Source: Archaeoglobi archaeon JdFR-42
GTDB taxonomy: Archaea > Halobacteriota > Archaeoglobi > Archaeoglobales > JdFR-42
Reading direction: 5' to 3'
Assembly: GCA_002010305.1 (NCBI GenBank)
Contig: MTND01000021.1
Span: 35,926 to 79,093 of the forward strand
Length of the DNA: 43,168 nt
The notes under the pieces were generated by a model. It saw only the letters and a program-made list of their open reading frames with translations. It was not told the origin of the DNA and made no database searches. Shown piece after piece: positions 1 through 7,738 of the stretch. How positions within the stretch are numbered: the first letter of the stretch is position 1; the number at the start of each line of letters is the position of its first letter. The position numbers were made by a program, and so were the translations under genes.

Positions 1-470
1 CCCCAGCCACTACCTGAACTTTTCACCAGATCCACTGCAACAGTTTTTTCCAAGATAGTGGAATTTTCTTTTGCCATAGCTGCCAGAATGGGTTTTATTT
101 TCTCTCCCCTAATCCTTAAACCCCATCTACCCTGCTTTGCATACTTTCCGTTTTCTTTCTCTATGTAAAGACCGTAATCTTCCAAGATAGAGACAGCCTG
201 GGGAGTTTCTTTTATCATACTGAGAGCAAGATCTTCTCTCAGTATCCCCATTCCTTGAAACCTAATCCATCGAACAAACTCTTCTGGCTTCTCCCCATCA
301 TGAAGATACGAATAAATGGCATTTACTCCTGGAGCAAGACATCCTGATCTCTCTATCGAGCTTTTCTCCACAATAACAACATCAAGGTCTTTCCGAGAGG
401 CTTCATAGGCTGCGATACACCCTGCTGTTCCTCCTCCAACTATTATGAGATCGGTATTTAGCACTTCCAT
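1..470 (-). CDS. AprA-like / fumarate reductase-family flavoprotein, N-terminal part
   Basis: The 5' end of a flavoprotein gene that runs off the left edge; about 156 residues are visible. Near the N-terminus is the FAD dinucleotide-binding motif IIVGGGTAGCIAAYEAS. It is followed by ERSGCLAPGVNAI, then a MGILREDL stretch and GRWGLRIRGEKIKP. These match the order of elements in the alpha subunit of adenylylsulfate reductase (AprA) better than in succinate dehydrogenases. The ATG at 470 directly follows the TusA stop, so the genes are translated in series behind the sulfite reductase. By family the protein would reduce APS to sulfite or do the reverse, but catalytic residues and any AprB partner lie outside the window. 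A fumarate-reductase-like enzyme with another substrate remains possible. Confidence 0.75.
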   Translation of the reverse strand, partial: MEVLNTDLIIVGGGTAGCIAAYEASRKDLDVVIVEKSSIERSGCLAPGVNAIYSYLHDGEKPEEFVRWIRFQGMGILREDLALSMIKETPQAVSILEDYGLYIEKENGKYAKQGRWGLRIRGEKIKPILAAMAKENSTILEKTVAVDLVKSSGSGW

Positions 471-719
471 TTATTTCTTCACCACAATGTGCCACTGTCC
501 GTTGGATTTTTTCACTTCTACCTCATACCCCTTTTTCCGGAGGGCGATAGGCACATCTCTGGCAGACGGAGGGTTGTCTGTGATGACTTCAAGGATGCTC
601 CCTTCTCTCAGCTTTTCGAGAGCTAACTGGCTCAGTATCTGAGGAAAAGGACAGGTCTGTCCACGAACATCCAGAGTATATTCTCCTTCACTTTTCCGTT
701 CAAGCTTGGGTTCCTGCAT
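471..719 (-). CDS. TusA-family sulfur carrier protein
   Basis: A small (82 aa) TusA/SirA-like protein. The family signature CPFP lies at residues 23-26, with Cys23 the expected persulfide-carrying residue, after the TLDVRGQTCPFP strand-loop. The length matches the family. The gene starts at the base after the sulfite reductase stop and ends one base before the AprA-like start, so the three form one transcription unit. In dissimilatory sulfur metabolism TusA passes sulfane sulfur between cytoplasmic enzymes, and a sulfite reductase and AprA-like neighbour fit that role better than tRNA thiolation. The direction of sulfur flow is not readable from the sequence. Confidence 0.88.
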   Translation of the reverse strand: MQEPKLERKSEGEYTLDVRGQTCPFPQILSQLALEKLREGSILEVITDNPPSARDVPIALRKKGYEVEVKKSNGQWHIVVKK

Positions 720-2216
720 TTAGGTCACCTCCACTAGTTTTTTTATTTCTGTATCGCTCAGCTTTTCAAGAAAATCAACAAATCTAATTTCAGACTCATT
801 TTTCAGCTTTATTTTGTACTGTTCCAGCAGTTTATTAAGGACGTTTACTACATTTTCAGCTGGGACTCCTTCTGCAACCCGTCTACCAATACTCCCGTTT
901 TCCAGCTTCCCTCTTAGGTAGATATCATATCCCTGTTTTACACTTCCATTCACCCTGATGAGTCTGCCCTCGAGACCTACACTGGCGATTACACTATATC
1001 CACAGTTATTCGGACAGCCACTCACTCCGATCTTAAAATCCTGATTCACGAATATGTTCGGGTAACTGGTTTCAAGATGCTCAACGATATCTCTTACAAT
1101 TTCTTTTGAGTGGTATTCTTTTGTTTTACCACAGAAATCTGAAGCACATCCCACTGCTGTCCATTTTGGGATGATTCCTTTGAGGACCACACCTTCTTTG
1201 CCAAGTTCTTTTAACAGCCCTTCTTTGTCTTCTACATTCACAATTATGAGATTTTGAAATGTTGTAAGCCGTAAATCTCCAGTACCATACTCCTCAGCAA
1301 GCCCAGCATACCACTCCATTATATCGGAAGATAGCTTCCCGCCAATCAGTGGAACGCAGACATAATATCTCTCATCCTTCTGTTCACCAACTCCTGTGTG
1401 CTCTATCCATTCTCTCGATACATCACCATGATAATCTTCCAATTTTCGACCAAGCTTCTTCTCTATCATATTACGTAACCCATTCACTCCAATCTGGTCA
1501 AGGAGATATTTGAAACGTGCCTTTGCTTTGCTCTCTCTGTTTCCATGATCTCTGAAAATCTCAACTGTTGCAACAGCAACATCAAACACTTCTTCCTGTG
1601 ACAGAAAAACTCTCAGAGGTTTGGCTAATGTCGGACCTGGTAAAGTTTTACCTGCCCCACCTCCAGCCAGAACTGTAAATCCTATCTCTCCATCATGAAC
1701 TACCGGTATGAAAGCCATATCATTGATTTCTGCTCTTGTACAGTTATACATACACCCTGAGATTGAAAATTTAAATTTTTTAGGAAGGTCTAAAAAGTCC
1801 TCATTACCGGTGAAAAATCTAGTAAGTTCTTTAATTACAGGATATCCATCTATCAACTCGTCTTTGTTAACACCTGAAAGGGGGCATCCAACGATATTTC
1901 TCACATCACCATGTCCTGCTCCAGGAAAGGCTTGGCCACACATATCAGTAGTAAATCCCATCTTTTCCAGCCTTTCGAAGATATCAAGGGCATCATCTCC
2001 TTCTATCCAGTGTAGCTGAATGTCCTGTCTGTCTGTAATCTCAGCATACCCTCGACCATACTCTCTGGAAAGTTCTGCAATCCCTTTAAAATACTCTGAA
2101 GTAATAACCCCCCCTGGAATCTTTATCCTGAGAAAGTGAAGTGATCCCATTCCGTTGTCTCTTCCTAAAGAGTACCTCCCCATGAATCTCATTACTTTTT
2201 CCATCTCTAACTCCAT
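720..2216 (-). CDS. Siroheme / 4Fe-4S sulfite (or nitrite) reductase
   Basis: A 498-aa protein with the duplicated ferredoxin-like and siroheme-4Fe-4S architecture of nitrite/sulfite reductases. The N-terminal half has GHGDVRNIVGCPLSG and a second cysteine pair SISGCMYNC. The C-terminal half has the cluster ligands as Cys357-x4-Cys362 and Cys401-x3-Cys405 (SGCPNNCG). The usual first pair is C-x5-C, so this spacing is one residue short. It heads a unit with TusA and an AprA-like gene, favouring sulfite over nitrite. A TATA-like element lies at 2229-2237, about 15-25 nt from the ATG at 2216; a leaderless message could instead begin at Met5 (2204). The upstream region holds a palindromic operator shared with the TauE gene. 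Dissimilatory versus assimilatory use is unclear; it is not DsrAB. Confidence 0.85.
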   Translation of the reverse strand: MELEMEKVMRFMGRYSLGRDNGMGSLHFLRIKIPGGVITSEYFKGIAELSREYGRGYAEITDRQDIQLHWIEGDDALDIFERLEKMGFTTDMCGQAFPGAGHGDVRNIVGCPLSGVNKDELIDGYPVIKELTRFFTGNEDFLDLPKKFKFSISGCMYNCTRAEINDMAFIPVVHDGEIGFTVLAGGGAGKTLPGPTLAKPLRVFLSQEEVFDVAVATVEIFRDHGNRESKAKARFKYLLDQIGVNGLRNMIEKKLGRKLEDYHGDVSREWIEHTGVGEQKDERYYVCVPLIGGKLSSDIMEWYAGLAEEYGTGDLRLTTFQNLIIVNVEDKEGLLKELGKEGVVLKGIIPKWTAVGCASDFCGKTKEYHSKEIVRDIVEHLETSYPNIFVNQDFKIGVSGCPNNCGYSVIASVGLEGRLIRVNGSVKQGYDIYLRGKLENGSIGRRVAEGVPAENVVNVLNKLLEQYKIKLKNESEIRFVDFLEKLSDTEIKKLVEVT

Positions 2217-2238
2217 TTTCCCACCACAATATTTATAT

Positions 2239-2272
2239 GTGTTAACAGTGTTAACACTTTCACGGTGTTAAC
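2239..2272. promoter_or_regulatory. Palindromic operator between divergent sulfur genes
   Basis: Three copies of the 8-mer GTGTTAAC lie in the 87-nt divergent spacer. The first two (2239-2246 and, inverted, 2250-2257) form a perfect dyad with a 3-nt centre. The third (2265-2272) is inverted relative to the second with a 7-nt spacer. TATA-like elements flank the block on both sides: 2229-2237 for the leftward sulfite reductase and 2273-2281 (TATATAAAA) for the rightward TauE gene at 2304. A repressor bound here would cover the upstream edge of both promoters. Its identity is unknown. Confidence 0.7.
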
Positions 2273-2303
2273 TATATAAAAACTTATCGGTGGCGATGAG
2301 AGC

Positions 2304-3110
2304 ATGGATGAGGTCTTACTATTTATAGGTTTTGCAGTCGGAATGGCAGTGGGTATGACAGGGATGGGAGGAGGGTCTCTCATGACTCCCGTGTTAATAC
2401 TCCTCGGAGTACAACCATCTGTTGCAGTAGGTACTGACCTCATATATGCATCCCTCACCAAATTTACTGCAACCTTATTCCATCACAGAAAAAGGAACAT
2501 AAGTCGAAATCTGATACAGCTTATGATTCCAGCTAGCCTTGGTGGAGCGATTGGTGGATGGTATCTCTTAAAGATGCTCGAGGACCATTATGGAATCGAG
2601 GCTGTTAATACCCTTATTTTAATTGCCGTTGGAGGAATTCTTGCCATTGTATCCATTATAATGGTGTTGTCAGCTTTAAAACGTTTTCTGCGAACTGAAT
2701 GTGAAATCTGTGAAATTAGCTGTTCCAAGTATAAAATGGATAGTACAGATAAATGGAAAATTCTTGGAATGGCTTTTCTTGTAGGAATTGCTGTTCAGCT
2801 TTCCTCTGTAGGGAGTGGAGTATTGCTGGGATTTGCCCTTCTTGCTACAACAAGAATCCATCCTCGTTTGATTGTAGGAAGTGATATTGTTATAGGGCTA
2901 CTGCTGACAGCAGCTGGTGGACTGCTCCATTATCAGCTTGGAAATGTAGATATCCTTATGGCTTTAAAGCTCTTCACCGGATCTATTTTTGGAGTATATA
3001 TTGGCACTTCTCTGAATTCCAGAATTAATGCTAATACGTTAAGAACTGTTTTATCAACCACCATATTTTTTTCAGCTGTTATTACTCTTGGAAAGGTTTT
3101 CTTATATTAA
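2304..3110 (+). CDS. TauE/SafE-family sulfite or organosulfonate permease
   Basis: A 268-aa integral membrane protein with two similar halves. Each starts with a glycine-rich hydrophobic helix typical of TauE/SafE/TSUP permeases (GMGGGSLMTP in the first, SVGSGVLLG in the second). It has about seven or eight membrane segments. Family members export or import sulfite, sulfoacetate, thiosulfate or taurine-derived anions. Divergence from a sulfite reductase across a shared operator supports sulfite or another sulfur oxyanion as substrate. The central loop carries a short cysteine motif, TECEICEISCSKYK, which is not a general hallmark of the family. The TATA element at 2273-2281 is about 25 nt before the ATG, suggesting a leaderless mRNA. 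Confidence 0.85.
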   Translation: MDEVLLFIGFAVGMAVGMTGMGGGSLMTPVLILLGVQPSVAVGTDLIYASLTKFTATLFHHRKRNISRNLIQLMIPASLGGAIGGWYLLKMLEDHYGIEAVNTLILIAVGGILAIVSIIMVLSALKRFLRTECEICEISCSKYKMDSTDKWKILGMAFLVGIAVQLSSVGSGVLLGFALLATTRIHPRLIVGSDIVIGLLLTAAGGLLHYQLGNVDILMALKLFTGSIFGVYIGTSLNSRINANTLRTVLSTTIFFSAVITLGKVFLY

Positions 3111-3177
3111 CAGATATAGAAAAGTTTAAATAAACTTTATCATGTCGAATTCACCTTGTTACTGGGATGTATGACAT

Positions 3178-4404
3178 ATGAAAGACCATTATGACAAAAA
3201 CATTCAGCTCGCCATACTCGCGGTGCTCACCGCCTTTGTTGGAGCTATGTGGGGGATGGAAAGAGCTCTTTTACCCTTAATTGGCAGAGAAGAATTTTTG
3301 ATATCATCGACTATGGTTACTCTGTCCTTCATTATAGGGTTTGGACTTTCGAAAACTCTGGCCAACTTAGTCGCAGGGAATCTGATGGACAGAGTAGGAA
3401 GGAGGAAAGTAATGATCCTCGGATGGATCATAGGAATACCAGTGCCCTTCCTGATCATATTTGCTAATAGTTGGGCTTGGATAGTGGTTGCAAATCTATT
3501 TCTGGGTGCAAATCAGGGATTGTGTTGGTCCACAGCCATTCTGATGATGATGGACTTGATGTCCTCACGTAAAGGATTGTCAACTGGATTTAATGAATTC
3601 GTGGGATATACCGGAGTTTCTTTAGCTACCTTTTCCACTGGCATAATAGCATCTGTATACGGTCCGAGGCCTTTCCCATTTTTTATTGGTGTTATTCTCT
3701 CATTTTCTGGTTTTTTAATTTCTCTCTTTTTTCTTAAAGATACAGTGTTTTTTGTAAAAATGGAAGAGGAAGAGACAAACACTTTCCCCTCATATACCGT
3801 AACCACAGCCTTTAAAACATCTATACAGGACCGTACTCTGATCAGCTGCAATATGAACGGTATGATTACAAAGATTAACGATGCTACCGTATGGGGAATC
3901 TTTCCCCTTTATTTTGCTTCAAAAGGGATGAGTGTAGAGATGATAGGTAGTCTTGTAGCCCTTTACCCCATGGTATGGGGCATCGCTCAGTTTGGTACAG
4001 GGGCCTTGAGTGATTATATTGGTCGAAAACCTCTTTTAGTCCTAGGAATGTTTGGCCAGGCACTGGGGATGCTACTAGTGTTGCTGGGGAGAGGCCATCT
4101 TTACTGGAGTATCGGAGTATTCTCTCTTGGACTGAGCACTGCAATGGTATATCCCACTCTGATTGCAGCAATTGGTGACAGAGCTCATCCAGCCATTAGA
4201 GCCTCAGAAATCGGTATATATCGGTTCTGGCGTGATGGAGGATTTATTGTAGGGGCCTTTATCTCAGGTTTACTGGTCGATCTGAGTGGCTTTGGATGGG
4301 CTATTGGAGTCATCGCCGGACTTAATGTATTATCGGGTATGACAACATATAATTTCATGGAAAGAGAGATATATCAGGCATACCTACATCCGAGTTCAGG
4401 ATAA
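3178..4404 (+). CDS. Major facilitator superfamily permease
   Basis: A 408-aa polytopic protein of about 12 membrane segments. It has the MFS loop 2-3 signature NLMDRVGRRKVMILG in the first half and a repeat, GALSDYIGRKPLLVLG, in the second. It belongs with drug/metabolite antiporter-type MFS proteins; substrate is not predictable. A TATA-like TTTAAATAAA at 3126-3135 lies about 45 nt before the ATG. The gene is transcribed in the same direction as the TauE gene, 67 nt downstream, so both may answer to the sulfur operator, though it has its own promoter-like sequence. Its stop abuts the convergent radical SAM gene. Confidence 0.85.
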   Translation: MKDHYDKNIQLAILAVLTAFVGAMWGMERALLPLIGREEFLISSTMVTLSFIIGFGLSKTLANLVAGNLMDRVGRRKVMILGWIIGIPVPFLIIFANSWAWIVVANLFLGANQGLCWSTAILMMMDLMSSRKGLSTGFNEFVGYTGVSLATFSTGIIASVYGPRPFPFFIGVILSFSGFLISLFFLKDTVFFVKMEEEETNTFPSYTVTTAFKTSIQDRTLISCNMNGMITKINDATVWGIFPLYFASKGMSVEMIGSLVALYPMVWGIAQFGTGALSDYIGRKPLLVLGMFGQALGMLLVLLGRGHLYWSIGVFSLGLSTAMVYPTLIAAIGDRAHPAIRASEIGIYRFWRDGGFIVGAFISGLLVDLSGFGWAIGVIAGLNVLSGMTTYNFMEREIYQAYLHPSSG

Positions 4405-5460
4405 TCATCGCAATAGATGAATATTCCCTATATTCACTCTCTTGAGATGTTGTTTTGCTTTTTCAAAGCACTCAAACACTTGCTTTTTAGGTGTTACAGG
4501 CAGATCACTCATATAAAACTGAGGATGAAAAACTAAGAGGCTGTAAGGAATTTCTGGATGTACTGAGGCGATGAACCTAGCTATACAGTCCACCTCCTCT
4601 GCATCAACATAATAAGGAACAAGAAGTGTTGTGGCAGTCAAAATCGGTACCTCTGAATCTGTATAATGCTGTCCCACCATCTGAAAATTTTCCTTTACCG
4701 TCGAATTATCCTTTCCGGTCAGAACCATATGAAGATTTGGGTTCCATGCTTTGAGGTCAAATTTTATTATTCCCCCTGTTTCAAGAGAGATTTTTGTAGC
4801 TTTCTTCACAAATTTTCTATTTCCTGAACCATTCCACTCCCAGCATATTCTAACCTGCCTATCGACTTCTGCAATCAATCTTTCACTCACATTGAGCGCA
4901 AAAGGAAACTGAGGTTCAGGAGATCCTCCAAAAAAACACACACATGCTATTCTATCATTGTCTGCAACATATTCTACAAATTGATTGGCAGAGACCCTTT
5001 TTCCCTCATGGATGTATTTATGAGTGTAATTCTGACAGAAAAGACAGTTAAAACTACAACCATAGAAAAACACTGCCAGATTGTATTTTCCATACTCTCT
5101 GGATCCGGGACAGAACCACGAGGCACAACAGTTGGTTGGAAGAGGATCGAGATACATGTGAAGAATTCCCATTTCGCGTGTAGTCAAAGATACAAGACGT
5201 TTATCAGCCACTGAACGAAGTCCACAGTATCCACTTTCACCTTCATCCATGCAGCATGAGTTAGAACACATGGTACATTTCAGAGTCCCTTTTTTTGGAA
5301 CATCTAGAGGTAGAGAGAACTTTCTTCTCGATTCTGCATGAACTCCTATAGCAAGTTCTGGGGCTACATTCTTTTTTGAACATGGTGGGCAGATGCCAAT
5401 TCTAAAAGTATCTGATTGGCAACTTGCGCATTTCATCATCATGATATGTTTACAACTCAC
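4405..5460 (-). CDS. Radical SAM protein, pyruvate-formate-lyase-activase-like
   Basis: A 351-aa radical SAM protein with the 4Fe-4S motif C-x3-C-x2-C in FFYGCSFNCLFCQNY. Upstream are two cysteine-rich segments (CASCQ with CPPC, and CTMCSNSC with YCGLR), so it probably binds further metal. The layout matches the PflA-like / COG1313-type proteins common in anaerobic archaea, whose substrates are mostly unknown. No glycyl radical enzyme is in this window. The longest reading starts at a GTG (5460); a run of three ATG codons at 5434-5442 gives plausible alternative starts. It is a single gene, convergent with the MFS gene. Confidence 0.8.
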   Translation of the reverse strand: MSCKHIMMMKCASCQSDTFRIGICPPCSKKNVAPELAIGVHAESRRKFSLPLDVPKKGTLKCTMCSNSCCMDEGESGYCGLRSVADKRLVSLTTREMGILHMYLDPLPTNCCASWFCPGSREYGKYNLAVFFYGCSFNCLFCQNYTHKYIHEGKRVSANQFVEYVADNDRIACVCFFGGSPEPQFPFALNVSERLIAEVDRQVRICWEWNGSGNRKFVKKATKISLETGGIIKFDLKAWNPNLHMVLTGKDNSTVKENFQMVGQHYTDSEVPILTATTLLVPYYVDAEEVDCIARFIASVHPEIPYSLLVFHPQFYMSDLPVTPKKQVFECFEKAKQHLKRVNIGNIHLLR

Positions 5461-5592
5461 CGTTAATAGGCCTTATGTCTTCAATTACCAAAAGATTATT
5501 CACCGCAAATATTCACCACAAAAAAATCAGTAATAGTCAAAAGAGAACAGATAAGCAAAAAGATTATACTGAATAACGTCGGACTAAAGGGT

Positions 5593-5838
5593 ATGATTGA
5601 GATAGTGTATGATTATATATATGAACTGATTGCCCTGATAATAATTCTTCTGTTATTTGCCTACCTCACACGAATGAGTCGAAAGATTTCTCGGATTGAA
5701 GAGAAAATAGGGACTTTGATATCTCAGACCCATGGAGTGAAAGAGGAAGTGGAAATAATCAGAGAGTATGCTCATCACGTCTCACGAGATACTTCTTTTA
5801 TAAAGGGTGCTCTGAGACGAGAAGAGGACCAAGAGTGA
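5593..5838 (+). CDS. Small single-pass membrane protein with coiled coil
   Basis: An 81-aa protein of unknown function. Residues about 10-26 (ELIALIIILLLFAYLT) form one transmembrane helix. The rest is a charged segment with heptad-like spacing (ISRIEEKIGTLISQ), a likely coiled coil ending in an acidic-basic tail. A TATA-like GATTATAC at 5561-5568 lies about 25-32 nt upstream of the ATG, so the message is probably leaderless. It stands alone, with gaps on both sides, and may scaffold a membrane complex. No family is recognised. Confidence 0.6.
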   Translation: MIEIVYDYIYELIALIIILLLFAYLTRMSRKISRIEEKIGTLISQTHGVKEEVEIIREYAHHVSRDTSFIKGALRREEDQE

Positions 5839-6247
5839 GTGATACATATAACGTTGGTTAATAACTTAGCTATTTTCATAGCACTTTCATTCTAGATCTA
5901 TTTTTGATCTGACGACTTTCTATAAATATAGAGGACTTCTTTACGATTAATGGTGGCAGCCCTCTTATTCAGTATGAATAGGGAATAGGGGTACTAGGTA
6001 ATCGATTGTATCGTTCTGTTTTAAGAAATCTATTCTACAGGTTGCATTTCCTGAACTCCTGAATTAAAGATTGATAAGAGATACTAGTAAAGATTAAAAT
6101 ATCAATGCGTAATCCACGAACATAATTCCCTCCATGGAATTTCAATTTCTTAATTGATATTGTCAACAGATGTTGACGACTTATAAAACTACGTTCTACA
6201 AAATCCAAGAAGTTTTCAAATGAAAACCACTCTGAGATGTTGTCTGA
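5839..6247. other. Gene-free 409-nt stretch
   Basis: AT-rich and without a convincing open frame. It holds a rightward TATA-like TCTATAAATATAG near 5919-5931, a short stem (TATTC-AGTAT-GAATA) near 5967-5981, the GTCAACA palindrome at 6162-6177, and, reading leftward, a GTTTTATAAG element near 6180-6189. A small non-coding RNA in either direction is possible but unproven. No tRNA T-arm motif is present. Confidence 0.4.
6162..6177. repeat. 16-nt palindrome GTCAACA-GA-TGTTGAC
   Basis: A 7-bp perfect inverted repeat around a 2-nt centre, next to a leftward TATA-like element. A relative (GTCAAC-TTCT-GTTGAG) occurs at 22999-23014. It is probably a protein binding site; no adjacent coding gene is correctly oriented to use it. 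Confidence 0.45.
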
Positions 6248-6544
6248 CTAAATTCTCACCATCTGAGCGTGAGGGACATTCTGGATCCTCAACACCTTAT
6301 CTTCATCTATAATGTTTGCCTCAATGGCACACTGAACAGACTTCTCTCCAGTAATATTGGCAATGGTTGCCATTTTTAAAGCTCGAATGACTTCTTCTCG
6401 GCTAACCGTGGCGTTTCCATAAAAATTTTCAGTAATTTCCAGAATAAGTTCTCCTTCGACAAAAGTTTTCCCAATCAGATCTGCATCACACACTGCCACT
6501 AAAATTTCTGAGCCCTCTCTGTATACTTTCAAACAATAACTCAT
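6248..6544 (-). CDS. DUF424 archaeal protein
   Basis: A 98-aa protein matching the archaeal DUF424 family: an N-terminal strand (CLKVYREGSEILVAVCD), the conserved DLIGKTFVEGEL turn, a FYGN segment, and the C-terminal VLRIQNVPHAQMV. DUF424 is widespread in euryarchaea and near-universal in some orders; its function is unknown to me. The length is typical. It lies 48 nt downstream of the leftward unknown gene at 6593-7363 and may be cotranscribed. Confidence 0.8.
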   Translation of the reverse strand: MSYCLKVYREGSEILVAVCDADLIGKTFVEGELILEITENFYGNATVSREEVIRALKMATIANITGEKSVQCAIEANIIDEDKVLRIQNVPHAQMVRI

Positions 6545-6592
6545 AGCTCACCCTCAAAAGATCTCGTGCAAAGAAGTACATTAAGGCTTCTT

Positions 6593-7363
6593 TCAATCAA
6601 GTTCATCCACCTTAGTTCTCCACATGGATGAGATCATAGTTGCAACTTTGGGGTTTTTGAATCTGGATATGAGAGTAAAATCCCTCGGATAACCAATCAA
6701 TGGGTCCATGTATCCTTCCTCCGGATTAACAACCCATATCTTGATGTCATTTCTTTTTAATACCTCGGACTGTCTTCGGTAAAATCCTATGAAGGATTCC
6801 ACAGTTCGCTCAGTTGGTACCGTAATAACATATTCTCCTTTGATTTTTTTCCTTATGGCTACATGAGCATTTATATTGCTCTCCATGGACTCTATACCGC
6901 TCTCTATATATATCACATATTCATAAGGCTTTTTTTCACAGAAAAGAAATATTCCATTGTAGATTAGCTTATAATCTGAAAAAAATTCTTCAATAATTCT
7001 CTTTTGCATTTCAATTGAGCTTTCTTCATTGGAAACTTTTAGATGCCTTTTCACCGCCGATGCCACATTTTCTCTGGAGGGGATAGTGCCATGAGCGTGG
7101 AAATACTTTATTCCATCTATTTCGATTGACTCAGAAAGATAAGGAAGCTTGACAGAGACAGGATGGGCAGTAATTCCTTCAAAAACTTCTTCAATCATAG
7201 ACGGGAGATCTGTTGTCTTCTCAAAAATACCACTCATTCCAGATCTAAATAAACCGAGTTTGATCAACCATCGAAGTTCTTTTTCAGAGTAAATGGTCTC
7301 CCTCAACTGTCCTGATAGTGATTCCATGATCTCTTGCATGAATAAAAATGCTCTAGATGACAT
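6593..7363 (-). CDS. Uncharacterised cytosolic protein (256 aa)
   Basis: Not recognised. It is soluble, with no signal peptide or membrane helix. A mixed helical N-terminal part (to about residue 120) precedes an alpha/beta-like C-terminal part with strands such as YEYVIYIESG and IKIWVVNPEEG. The alternation in YVITVPTERTVESFIGFYRR suggests a Rossmann-like or restriction-nuclease-like core, but no catalytic signature can be assigned. The start at 7363 is the first of several possible Met codons. It lies between the AOR module and DUF424 on the same strand; the 53-nt gap to the MoaD-like gene allows readthrough. Confidence 0.65.
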   Translation of the reverse strand: MSSRAFLFMQEIMESLSGQLRETIYSEKELRWLIKLGLFRSGMSGIFEKTTDLPSMIEEVFEGITAHPVSVKLPYLSESIEIDGIKYFHAHGTIPSRENVASAVKRHLKVSNEESSIEMQKRIIEEFFSDYKLIYNGIFLFCEKKPYEYVIYIESGIESMESNINAHVAIRKKIKGEYVITVPTERTVESFIGFYRRQSEVLKRNDIKIWVVNPEEGYMDPLIGYPRDFTLISRFKNPKVATMISSMWRTKVDELD

Positions 7364-7416
7364 AAAATACTTTTTCGGGTTGTTACTTCTAATTAAAAAT
7401 GTCGGTATTCTCCACT

Positions 7417-7737
7417 CTAACTCCTACAAAACAGCAATATTGAAAAATAAAGAGAACCTCCTCCTATGGCTGGAAAGATGGTTACACGATCTCCATGCCT
7501 CACTTTTGTTTTTCTGAGTTCAGATGGATGGATGAGATGGTCATTGATAGAGAACTGATAAAAAAATCGGTCTTCATCTCCTCTCAGTTCTTCACTGATA
7601 TTCGGGTATTCCTGTATCAACATCTCAATCACATCATACAGAGTGTATTCTTCATCAGACAATTCCAGAAGTATTTCTGATTTACCAAGCTTATCCTTCA
7701 GGAGAATATCTCCCATCAATTTTATGGTGACCTTCAT
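7417..7737 (-). CDS. MoaD/ThiS-like ubiquitin-fold protein with C-terminal tail
   Basis: A 106-aa beta-grasp protein. The body (residues 1-91) has the order expected of MoaD: IKLMGDILLKDKL, a helix around YDVIEMLIQEYP, and HGDRVTIFPAIGGG at the end. Usual MoaD proteins stop at a terminal Gly-Gly, whose carboxylate is adenylated and thiocarboxylated. Here Gly92-94 is followed by 12 more residues (SLYFSILLFCRS), so the tail must be removed before activation, or the protein is not a sulfur carrier. It is 1 nt from the ferredoxin gene in the AOR operon. A role in tungstopterin synthesis for the oxidoreductase is the natural guess. Confidence 0.8.
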   Translation of the reverse strand: MKVTIKLMGDILLKDKLGKSEILLELSDEEYTLYDVIEMLIQEYPNISEELRGDEDRFFYQFSINDHLIHPSELRKTKVRHGDRVTIFPAIGGGSLYFSILLFCRS

Positions 7738-7738
7738 A

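Noticed and set aside
2207-2461. 84-aa leftward frame across the divergent promoter
   Set aside because: It would cover the operator and the start of the TauE gene, and has no family features.
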